64,000 nt of DNA from positions 310,001 to 374,000 of the forward strand of contig NZ_BMNZ01000002.1 in the NCBI RefSeq assembly GCF_014646815.1, read 5' to 3'. Within the stretch, counting starts at the first letter, position 1. Each line of letters opens with the position of its first letter. A program made the position numbers and the translations under genes. The stretch comes from Terrabacter tumescens (GTDB taxonomy: Bacteria > Actinomycetota > Actinomycetes > Actinomycetales > Dermatophilaceae). Positions 50,560 through 58,905 of this stretch are shown piece after piece. Under the pieces are notes generated by a model. It saw only the letters and a list, made by a program, of their open reading frames with translations. It was not told where the DNA came from and ran no database searches.

Positions 50560-50970
50560 ATGTCGGTGCGCTTCAACGCTCCTCCGGGATGGCCGGTTCC
50601 GTCGTCGTCGTGGGCTCCGGGTGACGACTGGATGCCCGATCCCAGCTGGCCCACGCCGCCGCGCGGATGGACCTTCTGGATCGTCGACCGTCCGGCCGCG
50701 TCCGCCCCCGGTGATGCCGGGCTGTCCCGCTTCGGCACGCCGCCCCGCTCGACGGCCGCCACCGCTGCGCCCACTGCCGTCAGGTCCGGCGCCTACGGCA
50801 CCGACCGCGGCAGCTGGCTCGCGAACCTCCGGGCCCGGGCTGCGTCCAAGTCCCTCGTGACAGCAACCTCGTCGGGGCCGGCCGCCGAGCCGGTGCGCCA
50901 GCGGAAGGTCGCCGACAGCGCCTGGGAGCTGGACGGCCTGCTCGCGTCTGCGGGCCGGCTGGACCTCTGA
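50560..50970 (+). CDS. PGWP-motif small protein (N-terminal half of split paralogue)
   Basis: 136 residues from ATG with AAAGGGG. N-terminal ~45 residues, SVRFNAPPGWPVPSSSWAPGDDWMPDPSWPTPPRGWTFWIV, contain repeated PGWP/PDPxWP/PPxGW motifs with many Trp and Pro, resembling other PGW-x-D-P domain proteins. The rest is Ala/Ser-rich. It is strongly similar to residues 1-40 of the 644-residue protein at 54553. Together with the next gene it looks like the same protein split in two (TGA then GTG one base later). Function unknown. Confidence 0.7.
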   Translation: MSVRFNAPPGWPVPSSSWAPGDDWMPDPSWPTPPRGWTFWIVDRPAASAPGDAGLSRFGTPPRSTAATAAPTAVRSGAYGTDRGSWLANLRARAASKSLVTATSSGPAAEPVRQRKVADSAWELDGLLASAGRLDL

Positions 50971-50971
50971 G

Positions 50972-52126
50972 GTGGATCTGCTGCTCAGGGTCGCACCCGA
51001 GGTGCGACTCAGCTCCTCGACGTCCGGACTGCGTGCCTCGCTCGAAGGCGCCACCGTCCGGGTCGGCACCGGCGTCGGGTCCCGGACCCTGTCGCCCGGC
51101 ACGGCCGACGGCAACGCGGTGCACCACAGCCTGACCGAGCTCGAGACGCAGGCCCGGCAGGCCCAGGAGTCCGGCGACCTGCACGCGCTCGGCTCGATCG
51201 AGGAGGCCTTCGGCTCGCTCCACCTCGAGCATCACCCGCCGCGTCGCCGCCCCGAGCCGCCGGAGCCCGCGACGATCTCCGCCAAGGAGCGGAGCCTGCT
51301 CCAGCGCAAGGCGTTCCGCGCCGCCCTCCCGCAGGTGTCGGTGTTCCGGCGCGTGGCGCGCACCAAGGCCCGGGCCATCGCCGAGACCGAGGCCGACAGC
51401 TTCAGCCACACCCTCGACCTCGCGCACACCGTCATCGCCCAGCACCGCGCCGCGGCCCTTGACGACCAGTGGAGCGACCTCGCCGACCACGACCGCTGCG
51501 CCGTCATCGCCGAGCTCGAGGCCGAGTTCGAGTCGGCGGCGTGCGGCTGCACGTGCGTCGACGCCGGGTGGGAGCCCGACACCTCGCGCGGCTACGTCAC
51601 CATCGTCTCGCGCTATCCCGGCTTCGACATCGTCGCCGAGCGCGGGCCCGGCGTCTCGTCGAGCGGCCGCCGGATGCTGCGCCGCCGCACCCGCGCCGAG
51701 CGCAACGCCCTCTACCTCAGCGGTCTCGCGTCGTTCGCCCTCGCTGCGGCGCGCCGGGCCATCATCGTCGCCGTCGCCGCCGACGACGTGCACCTCGTGA
51801 TCGTCCGCCCGACCGAGGCCGGCGAGGGCCTCGAGCCGATCTACGTCGGCACCCTCAGCCGTGAGGCCGTGACCCTGCGGCCGTCGCTCGCCGACCCCGT
51901 GCCGCTGCTGCTCGGCTCCGCCGTGCGGCCACTGCAGTTCGAGGGGCCGGCACACGACCTGGTGGCCGTCGCGCCGGACGGCGACGTCATGGACATCGTC
52001 CGGCTCTGTGTCGAGGCCATCGGTGAGGCGGTCGGTGTCGAGGGCATCGGTAAGGACATCGGTGACGCGAACGTCGCCGCGGACGGCGAGGTGGTTCAGG
52101 CGGGGAGCCTGCACGACGCCGACTGA
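50972..52126 (+). CDS. C-terminal half of the split PGWP paralogue, unknown function
   Basis: 384 residues from GTG one base after the upstream stop. Similar over most of its length to the C-terminal half of the 54553 protein: shared HALGSIEEA/RRALAAR helices, DLxxLHxHTF-like region, CVDAGWEPDTSRGYVTIVSRYPGFDIVAERGPG, RRTRAERNALYLSGLASFALAAARRAIIVAVAADDVHLVIVRPTEAGEGLEPIYVGTLSREAVTLR. The conserved nucleotide-binding-like sheet (DDVHLVIVRP) and the Cys-rich GCTCVDAG are noteworthy, but I cannot name a family. Its end overlaps the convergent frameshifted gene. Confidence 0.7.
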   Translation: MDLLLRVAPEVRLSSSTSGLRASLEGATVRVGTGVGSRTLSPGTADGNAVHHSLTELETQARQAQESGDLHALGSIEEAFGSLHLEHHPPRRRPEPPEPATISAKERSLLQRKAFRAALPQVSVFRRVARTKARAIAETEADSFSHTLDLAHTVIAQHRAAALDDQWSDLADHDRCAVIAELEAEFESAACGCTCVDAGWEPDTSRGYVTIVSRYPGFDIVAERGPGVSSSGRRMLRRRTRAERNALYLSGLASFALAAARRAIIVAVAADDVHLVIVRPTEAGEGLEPIYVGTLSREAVTLRPSLADPVPLLLGSAVRPLQFEGPAHDLVAVAPDGDVMDIVRLCVEAIGEAVGVEGIGKDIGDANVAADGEVVQAGSLHDAD

Positions 52127-52948
52127 CCCTTGGCCGCCACGGCCTGGTAGCCGGGCAGCGTGGCCAGCCCCTTCTTCCACAGCACCCGCCACGCCGCCTC
52201 GGCTGCGGCTGGGGTCATGCCGCCCGCCTTGAAGTGCGACTGGTCCTTGAGGTGCGTCTCCCACGGCGCGATCGCCACGCGGGCCTGGGTGAGCATGCCA
52301 TCGACCGTCTTCATGGACGCCGCGCAGCCGCGGACCGCGTCAGCCGCGCTGCCGGTGGCCGAGGCGTCCACCGCGCAGCTGTCCTTGGAGGCCGCCAGAG
52401 CCCTGTCGGCGGCGCGGAACGCGGCGACGTTCTCGGGAGCCTTCTCCGTCGTCGCCGGCCACGCGGCCTTGGCCTGGGCGAGCGTGAGCTTGCCGGCCTG
52501 CAGGTTGTTCATGATGTCGAGGTGGCGGTCCCACTGGGACGGAGCGGTTGGCGTCGGCGCGGGCCGCCGACTGCAGCCCCCACTTGGCCCGGCACGAGGC
52601 GACGGCCCGGGCGACCGGGTCGGCGGTGGGGGTGGGCGTCGGCGTCTGTGTCTCCGTCGTCTGTTTCTCCGTCGTGGTCTCCGACGGTGTGGCTGTCGTC
52701 GGCGTTGCCGTCGCCTCCGACGTCGTTGCCGACGTCGTCGTCGGGTCGGGCGTCCCCGTCAGTGGCGCGGCGAGACCGGGGATCGCCGACGGTGAGCCGT
52801 CCGGGGACGACGAGGCGAACAGGCCCTTCCCGACCCACACGGCTGCGCCGAGGACGACCACGGCCAGCACCCCGATCACGACGGGCACGACTCCCCGTCG
52901 TCGCTCGCGATCCCGGATCGCCCGTCTCGTCTGTGGCTGCTCATCCAT
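52096..52948 (-). pseudogene. anchored Thr-rich protein, frameshifted
   Basis: N-terminal frame: MDEQPQTRRAIRDRERRRGVVPVVIGVLAVVVLGAAVWVG (one helix), then a Thr/Pro/Glu-rich linker and VARAVASCRAKWGLQSAARADANRS. The C-terminal domain SQWDRHLDIMNNLQAGKLTLAQAKAAWPATTEKAPENVAAFRAADRALAASKDSCAVDASATGSAAD is in another frame; one base must be removed near 52540-52545 to join them (853 bases total). C-terminal part is all-helical with two Cys. Unknown family. Start ATG at 52948. Overlaps the end of the split PGWP gene. Confidence 0.65.
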
Positions 52949-53357
52949 CGCATCCCCCTCGACCACCCGCGCAGCTGCCCGATCCCCCCGAGACACCTGC
53001 GACCTCGTTTGCACCATAACTGCTACCCATGCGTACTGGCCCCGAAACCCATTGGGATCTGGTCGAATACGGCATACCGTCGGAGGTGCGCTCTTGTGGA
53101 CGAGGTTGTCCGGGCGGCGGTCGAGGGTGAGGCGCCGAACCACCTGACGCTGCCGTCCGAACGAATCCTGTTGTGTCATAGTGCATTTGAAGCCACTCGG
53201 GGGTGTGGGACGGGGGTGGTGGCGTGGCTGGGTCCAGGCCTGACGTGAGTCCTGATGTCGGTGATCTGTGCCATCGAATGCGAAAAAGCGTCCTGCACAG
53301 TGCATTTCACCCCAAAGTGGGTGAAAGATCCGTAGCCATCAGCGCCGGGTCGGCGAC
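52949..53357. other. gap without convincing gene
   Basis: 409 bases. Contains GTATGCC at 53071 and two GTGCATTT octamers (53181-53188, 53300-53307), a word also present at 50465-50472. A plus-strand frame from about 53096 to 53248 is open but has no gene-like features. Confidence 0.5.
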
Positions 53358-54322
53358 ATGAGCCAGCCCCCAGCCACCTCCCGGGCGATCGGCACCACTC
53401 TCGGGCCGGCGTTCACTCCGGTGCTCGCCGTCCTCGCTGGTCTCGTCGCGTGCGTCGTCGCGGCCAGCTCGACCGGCGCGATGGACCCGCTCGTCTTCGT
53501 CGAGGACGCCGGGCCGCTCGTGCGGTGGTCGGTGCCGCTCGTCCGCGTCGGGCACGACGTCGCTGCGGCCGTCACGCTCGCCTCCCTGGTCTTCGCCGCG
53601 TCCCTCGTGCCCGCCCCCGCCCGGTCGGGCCCGAGGATCCGCGCTCTCGCGCCGTCGGTGCCGATGCACCTCGCGGCGGGCGCCGCCTTCGTCTGGGCCG
53701 CTCTCGCGCTCGTCGGGGTCGTGCTCACCTTCGCCGACGCGGCGGGGCTGTCGCTGTCGAGCCCGGCGCTGGGGCCGCAGCTGCAGGCGCTCGTGTGGCA
53801 GATCGACGCGACCCGGATCGGCCTGCTCACCTCCGGGGGCGCGCTCGTCGTCGCGACGGGCGCGGCCCTGGCCCGCAGCCGCGTCGCAGCCGTGTGGCTG
53901 GCCGTGCTCGCGGCCCTCGGCGTCACGGTCCTCGGGCTCTCGGGGTCGGTGGCCTGTGGGCGGCGGCGATGCTCGGGACCGGCGATGGCACCAGTTCAGC
54001 AACAATCCCAGCCGCAAGCCCAGCAGCTACGGCAGCCACGCCCGGCTCACGGACCGGCACGGGGCAGGGTTCGCGCACCGTCCTGGCGTGTCTCGGGGCC
54101 GTCGTGCTGTGCGCGTTCGCCGCTGCGGTGTGGCTCGCGCGGACCTCGACCGTCCTCGTCGCCGATGCACTCAGCGGCCTCGACCTGCCGTGGCTGCGGG
54201 ATCTCGCTGCCGACCAGGTGCGGGCCGGGGCCGTGGTGCTCTTCGTCGTCGTGCCGGTCTGCGTGCTGCTCGTCGCCGTCACCACCGTCCGGGTGCAGCG
54301 CGCCGGCACGCGACAGGCCTGA
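53358..54322 (+). pseudogene. CopD/cytochrome-assembly-like membrane protein, frameshifted and shortened
   Basis: The N-terminal frame from ATG at 53358 has five or so helices (LAVLAGLVACVVAASSTGAMDPLVFVEDAG, HDVAAAVTLASLVFAASLVPAP, HLAAGAAFVWAALALVGVVLTFADAAGLSLSS, LLTSGGALVVATGAALA, VAAVWLAVLAALGVTVLGLSG), typical of the start of CopD/CtaG-type copper-resistance membrane proteins. The expected following part is missing: a second frame picks up VGGLWAAAMLGTGDG and encodes a shorter two-helix end (SRTVLACLGAVVLCAFAAAVWLA, GAVVLFVVVPVCVLLVAVTTV). Length 965 is not a multiple of three. Confidence 0.55.
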
Positions 54323-54552
54323 CTGCCCGCGCTCGCCCTGGGTTGCCGGCGACGGCGAGGGTGCACACGGCATACGCCCTCCTGAAACAGCTCGTCACGT
54401 GCCTTCGACGCGAGCCGACCACGGGCGCGAATCCGGCGCTACGCTGCGACGACGGGCTCGCGGACTTCCGGACCATCCCTCCGCCGCGTGCCCGCGAGCG
54501 CGACGTTGCCCGGCGGGGAGGGCCATGAGGGGTGGCCGAGGGGGGCCGTGCT

Positions 54553-56487
54553 GTGACCATTCGCTTCAACCCGCCGCCGGGGTGGCCGATGCCACCTGCG
54601 ACGTGGGTGCCGCACGACGAGTGGCTGCCCGACCCCGACTGGCCCGAGCCCCCTGCTGACTGGACGTTCTGGTCCGCGACCGCGCCCCGGCCAATCGCTG
54701 GTGCGGATCATGGCGGTGATGACGGGGGACGCGACGGCGGGCGCGGTGGCCGCGGTGGCAACCGGCTCGGCCGCGTGTCGTTCCCGATCGCGACGGTGGC
54801 CGCGCAGTCGACGGTGTCGCTCGCTGCGCTCTTCCCCGAGCGCGGCCGCTCGGGCGGCACGACGAACGGCTACGGCACCTACGCCGGCGCGGTCGCCGGA
54901 GCCGGCGGGGCGACCGGCCCGACCGGCCCGACCAAGGCGGGGCGGGAGTACTACCAGCCGGCAAGCGCGCGCTCGGGCTCAGCCACCCACGTCCTCGCCG
55001 GGGGCTCGCCGGGCCAGGGGGGTGGGCCCAACGGCTTCGGCCCCGGCGGGTCGGTGCTCGACGGCGCCGGAAGCGTGCTCGCCGACGTCGTCGACGTCGC
55101 CGACGGCCTTGGGGCCTGGGGCATCAGGACCGAGAGCACTGGGACCCAGACCACTGGGACCGGGCGCCCAGGGACCGGAACCTCAGCGACCGATGCCGAG
55201 GAGACGGCGAAGACGCCGGGCATCCGGCTCTCACCGATCCTGCGACTCGTGGCCCACCCGTCCGGCCTCCGGGCCCAGTTCCGCGTCGGCGGCCCGGTCG
55301 CGGCCGCCCTCGCCGACGTCATGACGCCGGCCATCGAGGCAGCGACCCCCGGCCTCGCCGATCGCAGCGGTGACGAACGCGCGTCGGCCGAGCGAGCAGG
55401 CGGCCACGGACGGGGCCGGCGCGGGGGCGGGCTTCGGCGGCTGTTCGGGGCGCGCCGGGGCGCGAGCGGGAGCCCCGCTGAACTCGGCGCTGGTGTCGGA
55501 GACGCGGTCGCGGGTCCCGCCGGCCTGCGAGCCGCAGCCGGTGCGCTCTCGATCCACGAGCTCGCGCGCCGGGCGCTCGCCGCGCGCCGGGACGGCGACC
55601 GGGACGAGGCGCTCGCCGTCGACCGTGACCTCTGCAGCCTGCACCGCCATACCTTCACCGCGATCCATCCGCCCGCGGTGGAGCCGTTCGTGCCGGTCAC
55701 GCCGGCGGAGGAGTCGGCTATCCGCGGCAAGCTGCTCTCGGCGACGGGCGCCACGGCGAAGGGCCTTTCACGCGCCGACAGCGCTGAGCTCAAGGCGCTC
55801 GCCGCCGAGCGTGCCGCGGCCGTCGTCCGCGCGAGCAACGTCGCGCGCCACGTCTTCGCCGACCGCCGGGCAGCCCTCGCCACCGGCGCCTGGCAGCTGC
55901 TCGAGGCGCACGACCCGGCGGCTGTCGTCGCGGTCGTCGACGAGGCGTTGCGCCGGTCGGGCAGCGACGTCACGTGCCTCGACGCCGGCACCGACCCGGT
56001 CACCCACCGCGGCTACGTCACCGTGCTCGTCCGCTTCCCGACCATCGGGATCGTCGCCGAGGAGCAGCGTGCGGCCGGTCCCTCCGGTCGCGCCGCGTGG
56101 CGCCCGCGGACGGCGGGGGAGCGCAACACCGTGTATGCCGCGGGCCTGGCCTCCACGGTCCTCGCCGCGGCCAAGCACGTCGTCACCATCGCCCCCGCCA
56201 CCGACGACGTCAACGTCGTCGTCGTCCGTCCGACCCGCAACGGTCGAGGGGTCGTGCCGGTCTACGTCGGCCGGCTCGACCGTGAGGACGTGACGTTGCG
56301 GCATCCCGACGCCGACCCGGGGCCGCTCGTGACGAGCTCGGCGGTGCCACACGGCATACGCGTCCACGGGCCCGACCGTGAGGTCACCGCGCTCGAGCAC
56401 GTGGCCGACGTCGACGGCGCGCTGCGCGAGATCGTCGACGCGTGCCGGGCGGCCGACGCTAGAGGTCGGACCGGACCAGGCGCCTGA
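54553..56487 (+). CDS. PGWP-domain fusion protein (paralogue of the split pair at 50560/50972)
   Basis: 644 residues from GTG 54553, chosen because it aligns with the start of the split paralogue. N-terminal Pro/Trp repeats (TIRFNPPPGWPMPPATWVPHDEWLPDPDWPEPPADWTFW), a Gly/Thr-rich linker with tandem-like DNA (GTQTTGTGRPGTGT), and a C-terminal part similar to the 384-residue protein: RALAARRDGDRDEALAVDRDLCSLHRHTFTAIHPPAVEPF..., CLDAGTDPVTHRGYVTVLVRFPTIGIVAEE, ERNTVYAAGLASTVLAAAKHVVTIAPATDDVNVVVVRP. One protein here versus two genes at 50.6-52.1 kb suggests the parts work together. Function unknown. GTATGCC copies at 56133 and 56353. Confidence 0.75.
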   Translation: MTIRFNPPPGWPMPPATWVPHDEWLPDPDWPEPPADWTFWSATAPRPIAGADHGGDDGGRDGGRGGRGGNRLGRVSFPIATVAAQSTVSLAALFPERGRSGGTTNGYGTYAGAVAGAGGATGPTGPTKAGREYYQPASARSGSATHVLAGGSPGQGGGPNGFGPGGSVLDGAGSVLADVVDVADGLGAWGIRTESTGTQTTGTGRPGTGTSATDAEETAKTPGIRLSPILRLVAHPSGLRAQFRVGGPVAAALADVMTPAIEAATPGLADRSGDERASAERAGGHGRGRRGGGLRRLFGARRGASGSPAELGAGVGDAVAGPAGLRAAAGALSIHELARRALAARRDGDRDEALAVDRDLCSLHRHTFTAIHPPAVEPFVPVTPAEESAIRGKLLSATGATAKGLSRADSAELKALAAERAAAVVRASNVARHVFADRRAALATGAWQLLEAHDPAAVVAVVDEALRRSGSDVTCLDAGTDPVTHRGYVTVLVRFPTIGIVAEEQRAAGPSGRAAWRPRTAGERNTVYAAGLASTVLAAAKHVVTIAPATDDVNVVVVRPTRNGRGVVPVYVGRLDREDVTLRHPDADPGPLVTSSAVPHGIRVHGPDREVTALEHVADVDGALREIVDACRAADARGRTGPGA

Positions 56488-56848
56488 GCGCGAGGGCGGC
56501 GAGCGGGCGGTAGCCGATGACGGCGAAGGCCGGCGCGTCGATGACGAGCTCGGTGCTGCAGCCGCCCGGCGCGGGACGCACGGCGTGGTCGAGCGTCGCG
56601 TCGACCGGGCCGAGGCGCACGTGCCAGCTCCACTGCATCGCCTCGGCGTCGACCGACAGCACCTCGAACGGCACGCGGATCCCGAGTGGCCCGACCACGA
56701 GCCCGTTGAGTCCGGGCGCGATGCGCGGGGTGGCGGCGATGACCTCCTGGATCTGCGGCGACCACGTCGGCCACAGGGCGAGGTTCTCGTAGCGGCTCCA
56801 CGCCACCGCCGGGTCGGCGCCGCCGGTCTCGGTGATCGTCGTGCGCAT
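56459..56848 (-). CDS. SRPBCC/polyketide-cyclase-like protein
   Basis: 129 residues from ATG at 56848 with AAGGAG. MRTTITETGGADPAVAWSRYENLALWPTWSPQIQEVIAATPRIAPGLNGLVVGPLGIRVPFEVLSVDAEAMQWSWHVRLGPVDATLDHAVRPAPGGCSTELVID: the START-like hydrophobic ligand-binding fold. The 3' end overlaps the PGWP gene by 29 bases. Ligand unknown. Confidence 0.8.
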   Translation of the reverse strand: MRTTITETGGADPAVAWSRYENLALWPTWSPQIQEVIAATPRIAPGLNGLVVGPLGIRVPFEVLSVDAEAMQWSWHVRLGPVDATLDHAVRPAPGGCSTELVIDAPAFAVIGYRPLAALALRRLVRSDL

Positions 56849-56873
56849 CGCGGGACTCCTTGTCGCCGAGGGC

Positions 56874-57383
56874 TCAGTGGCCGTGGGACGTGTTGCCCGA
56901 CGTGTTGCCCGACGTGCTGCCCGAGGTGCTGCCCGAGGTGCTGGCTGGTGCCGGGCCGTCGACGTTGACCGTCGGGGTGCCCGACCCGCAGCGCACGATG
57001 ACGGCGCGTGACGCGTCGTCGCCGGGGTTCGACTCACGGTGCACCGCGCCCGCGGGCACGCGCAGGAAGTCGCCCGGGCCGGCCTCGACGACGACCTCGC
57101 CGCCCGGGCCCGACTCGAGGCGCATGCGCCCGGAGACGACGTAGAGGGTCGTGTCGTGGTCGCCGTGGTGGTGCCACCCGGAGACGGCGCCGGCCTCGGT
57201 GTCGACCGTGCCCGACCACATCGACTCGGTGTGCAGCGCCACCTGACGGCTCATCCCCGGCGTCGGGTCGGCGGGGCTGAGTGCGTCGCCGGCGACGTGG
57301 GTGCACGGCTGGGCCGCGATGCCCAGCTCGTCGGCGTGCGCGTCGGGTTGCGCGTCGGATTGCGCGTCGAGGTGCTCGGTCAT
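56874..57383 (-). CDS. cupin-domain protein with repetitive C-terminal tail
   Basis: 169 residues from ATG. Cupin core with metal ligands SGWHHHGDHDTTLYVVSGRMRLESGPGGEVVVEAGPGDFLRVPAGAVHRESN. The C-terminal ~22 residues are S/G/T/N repeats (STSGSTSGSTSGNTSGNTSHGH) from GTGTTGCCCGAC-type DNA repeats at about 56885-56945, probably a disordered tail of variable length. Probable small-molecule or redox enzyme; substrate unknown. In tandem with the SRPBCC gene (25 bases). Confidence 0.8.
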   Translation of the reverse strand: MTEHLDAQSDAQPDAHADELGIAAQPCTHVAGDALSPADPTPGMSRQVALHTESMWSGTVDTEAGAVSGWHHHGDHDTTLYVVSGRMRLESGPGGEVVVEAGPGDFLRVPAGAVHRESNPGDDASRAVIVRCGSGTPTVNVDGPAPASTSGSTSGSTSGNTSGNTSHGH

Positions 57384-57466
57384 GCCCCCATCAAACCCCC
57401 ATCAGCCCCACATCGACCCGCCGGAGTCCTAGCCTTGTCGTGTCCGTCGGCGAGATGAGGTGGCCT

Positions 57467-58819
57467 ATGACGGGTGGACGCAAGGGTCGGGTCGTCGTCG
57501 TGGGCGGCAGCATGGCCGGACTGCTCGCGGCCCGCGCGCTGGCCGACCACGCCGAGTCGGTCGTCGTGCTCGAGCGCGATCACCTGCCTGACGACGTAGC
57601 GCCGAGGGCGCGCGTGCCGCAGGGCCGGCACCTGCACGCGCTGCTGTCGGCCGGACTGGACCTGTTGCGCGACTGGTTCCCCGGCATCGAGGAGGAGCTC
57701 GAGGGCCATGGCGCGGTCCGGATCGACGGCGAGTCCTCGTGGGTCCACCAGGGTGGCGCCTACCGGGCGCGCGGCTACTGGGGGCGCCCGGGTCTCGGGA
57801 TGACTCGGCCCCTGCTCGAGCACGTCGTCCGGAGCCGGGTGGCTGCGCTGCCCGAGGTCACGCTCGAGGACGGCGTCACCGTGGAGCGCGTGTCCCTGAA
57901 CGGGCGCCGCGTCACGGGCGTGGTGGTCGCCGGGCAGACACGCCCCGCGGACCTCGTCGTCGACTGCTCGGGACGCAGCTCGCGCATCGCCCACGAGCTC
58001 GCGGCATCCGGAGTCCTCGACCCGCCGACGACGCGTGTCGGCATCGACATCGGCTACACCTCCTTCTTCCTGCGCCGCTCGCCCGGCGACTTCGAGGGGC
58101 TGCTCCTGCTCAGCATCGAGAACCCGGGCTCCTTCCGCGGCGGAGCCGTCGTGCCGGTCGAGGGCGATCGCTGGCAGGTGACGCTCTCGGGCGTCCACGG
58201 TGACGTGCCGCCCGCGACCGACCCCGAGATCCGGGACTACGCCGCGACCCTGTCCTCGCCGGCGATCGCCCAGCTCATCGCGCACTGCGAGCGGGTCTCC
58301 GACATCGAGGTCTACCGCTTCCCGTCGAGCCAGCGTCGCCACCACGAGAAGGTGGCCGCCCTGCCGGCCGGTCTCGTCACGCTCGGCGACGCCGCCAGCA
58401 GCTTCGACCCGATCTACGGGCAGGGGATGACGTCCGCGGCGTTGCAGGCCGCCGCGCTGGGGGACGTCGCGGGTAGGGAGGGCGTGCTCTCTGACGATCT
58501 GCCGAAACGCTTCCACCGCAGGGCTGCTCGCATCATCGACGCGCCGTGGCGCATCGCCGTGGGTGGCGACTTCGGGCACCCTGCGACGGTGGGCGAGCGG
58601 CCCTTCGGCACCGGGTGGCTCAACGGCTACACGGAGCGGGTCATCCACGCGGCGCACACGTCCCTGCCGGTCGCGCGCACCTTCAACCGCGTGCTCCAGC
58701 TGGCCGACCCGCCGCCGATCCTTGTGCGGCCCGACGTCGTCGCGCGGGTGCTCCTGGCGTCCCGGCGCTCTCCGGTCGCGACCGGCGCCGAGGTGCGCCA
58801 CCCCCGCGTCGGCGCCTGA
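57467..58819 (+). CDS. FAD-dependent monooxygenase/halogenase-like flavoprotein
   Basis: 450 residues from ATG with GAGGTGG SD; a GTG 27 bases upstream also follows a TAGCCT box. FAD motif GRVVVVGGSMAGLLAARALADHAESVVVLERD at 7-38, DG-type motif RPADLVVDCSGRSSRIAHELA, and GLVTLGDAASSFDPIYGQGMTSAALQAAALG (second FAD motif with GD). Group A flavin monooxygenase/geranylgeranyl-reductase-like. Substrate unknown. No operon partner is obvious; GH31 follows 87 bases downstream. Confidence 0.85.
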   Translation: MTGGRKGRVVVVGGSMAGLLAARALADHAESVVVLERDHLPDDVAPRARVPQGRHLHALLSAGLDLLRDWFPGIEEELEGHGAVRIDGESSWVHQGGAYRARGYWGRPGLGMTRPLLEHVVRSRVAALPEVTLEDGVTVERVSLNGRRVTGVVVAGQTRPADLVVDCSGRSSRIAHELAASGVLDPPTTRVGIDIGYTSFFLRRSPGDFEGLLLLSIENPGSFRGGAVVPVEGDRWQVTLSGVHGDVPPATDPEIRDYAATLSSPAIAQLIAHCERVSDIEVYRFPSSQRRHHEKVAALPAGLVTLGDAASSFDPIYGQGMTSAALQAAALGDVAGREGVLSDDLPKRFHRRAARIIDAPWRIAVGGDFGHPATVGERPFGTGWLNGYTERVIHAAHTSLPVARTFNRVLQLADPPPILVRPDVVARVLLASRRSPVATGAEVRHPRVGA

Positions 58820-58905
58820 CCCGCAGCCTGACACGCAGCCTCACGCCGGCCCGACATCGGCGGCCGCCTGTCGTCAGCGGGCCCGGTCTTTGACAGGGTG
58901 GTCGC

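Noticed and set aside
53009-53248. 79-codon plus-strand open frame with MDEVV-like part from 53096
   Set aside because: No ribosome-binding site, no family, ends in random-looking sequence; kept only as a remark in the gap.
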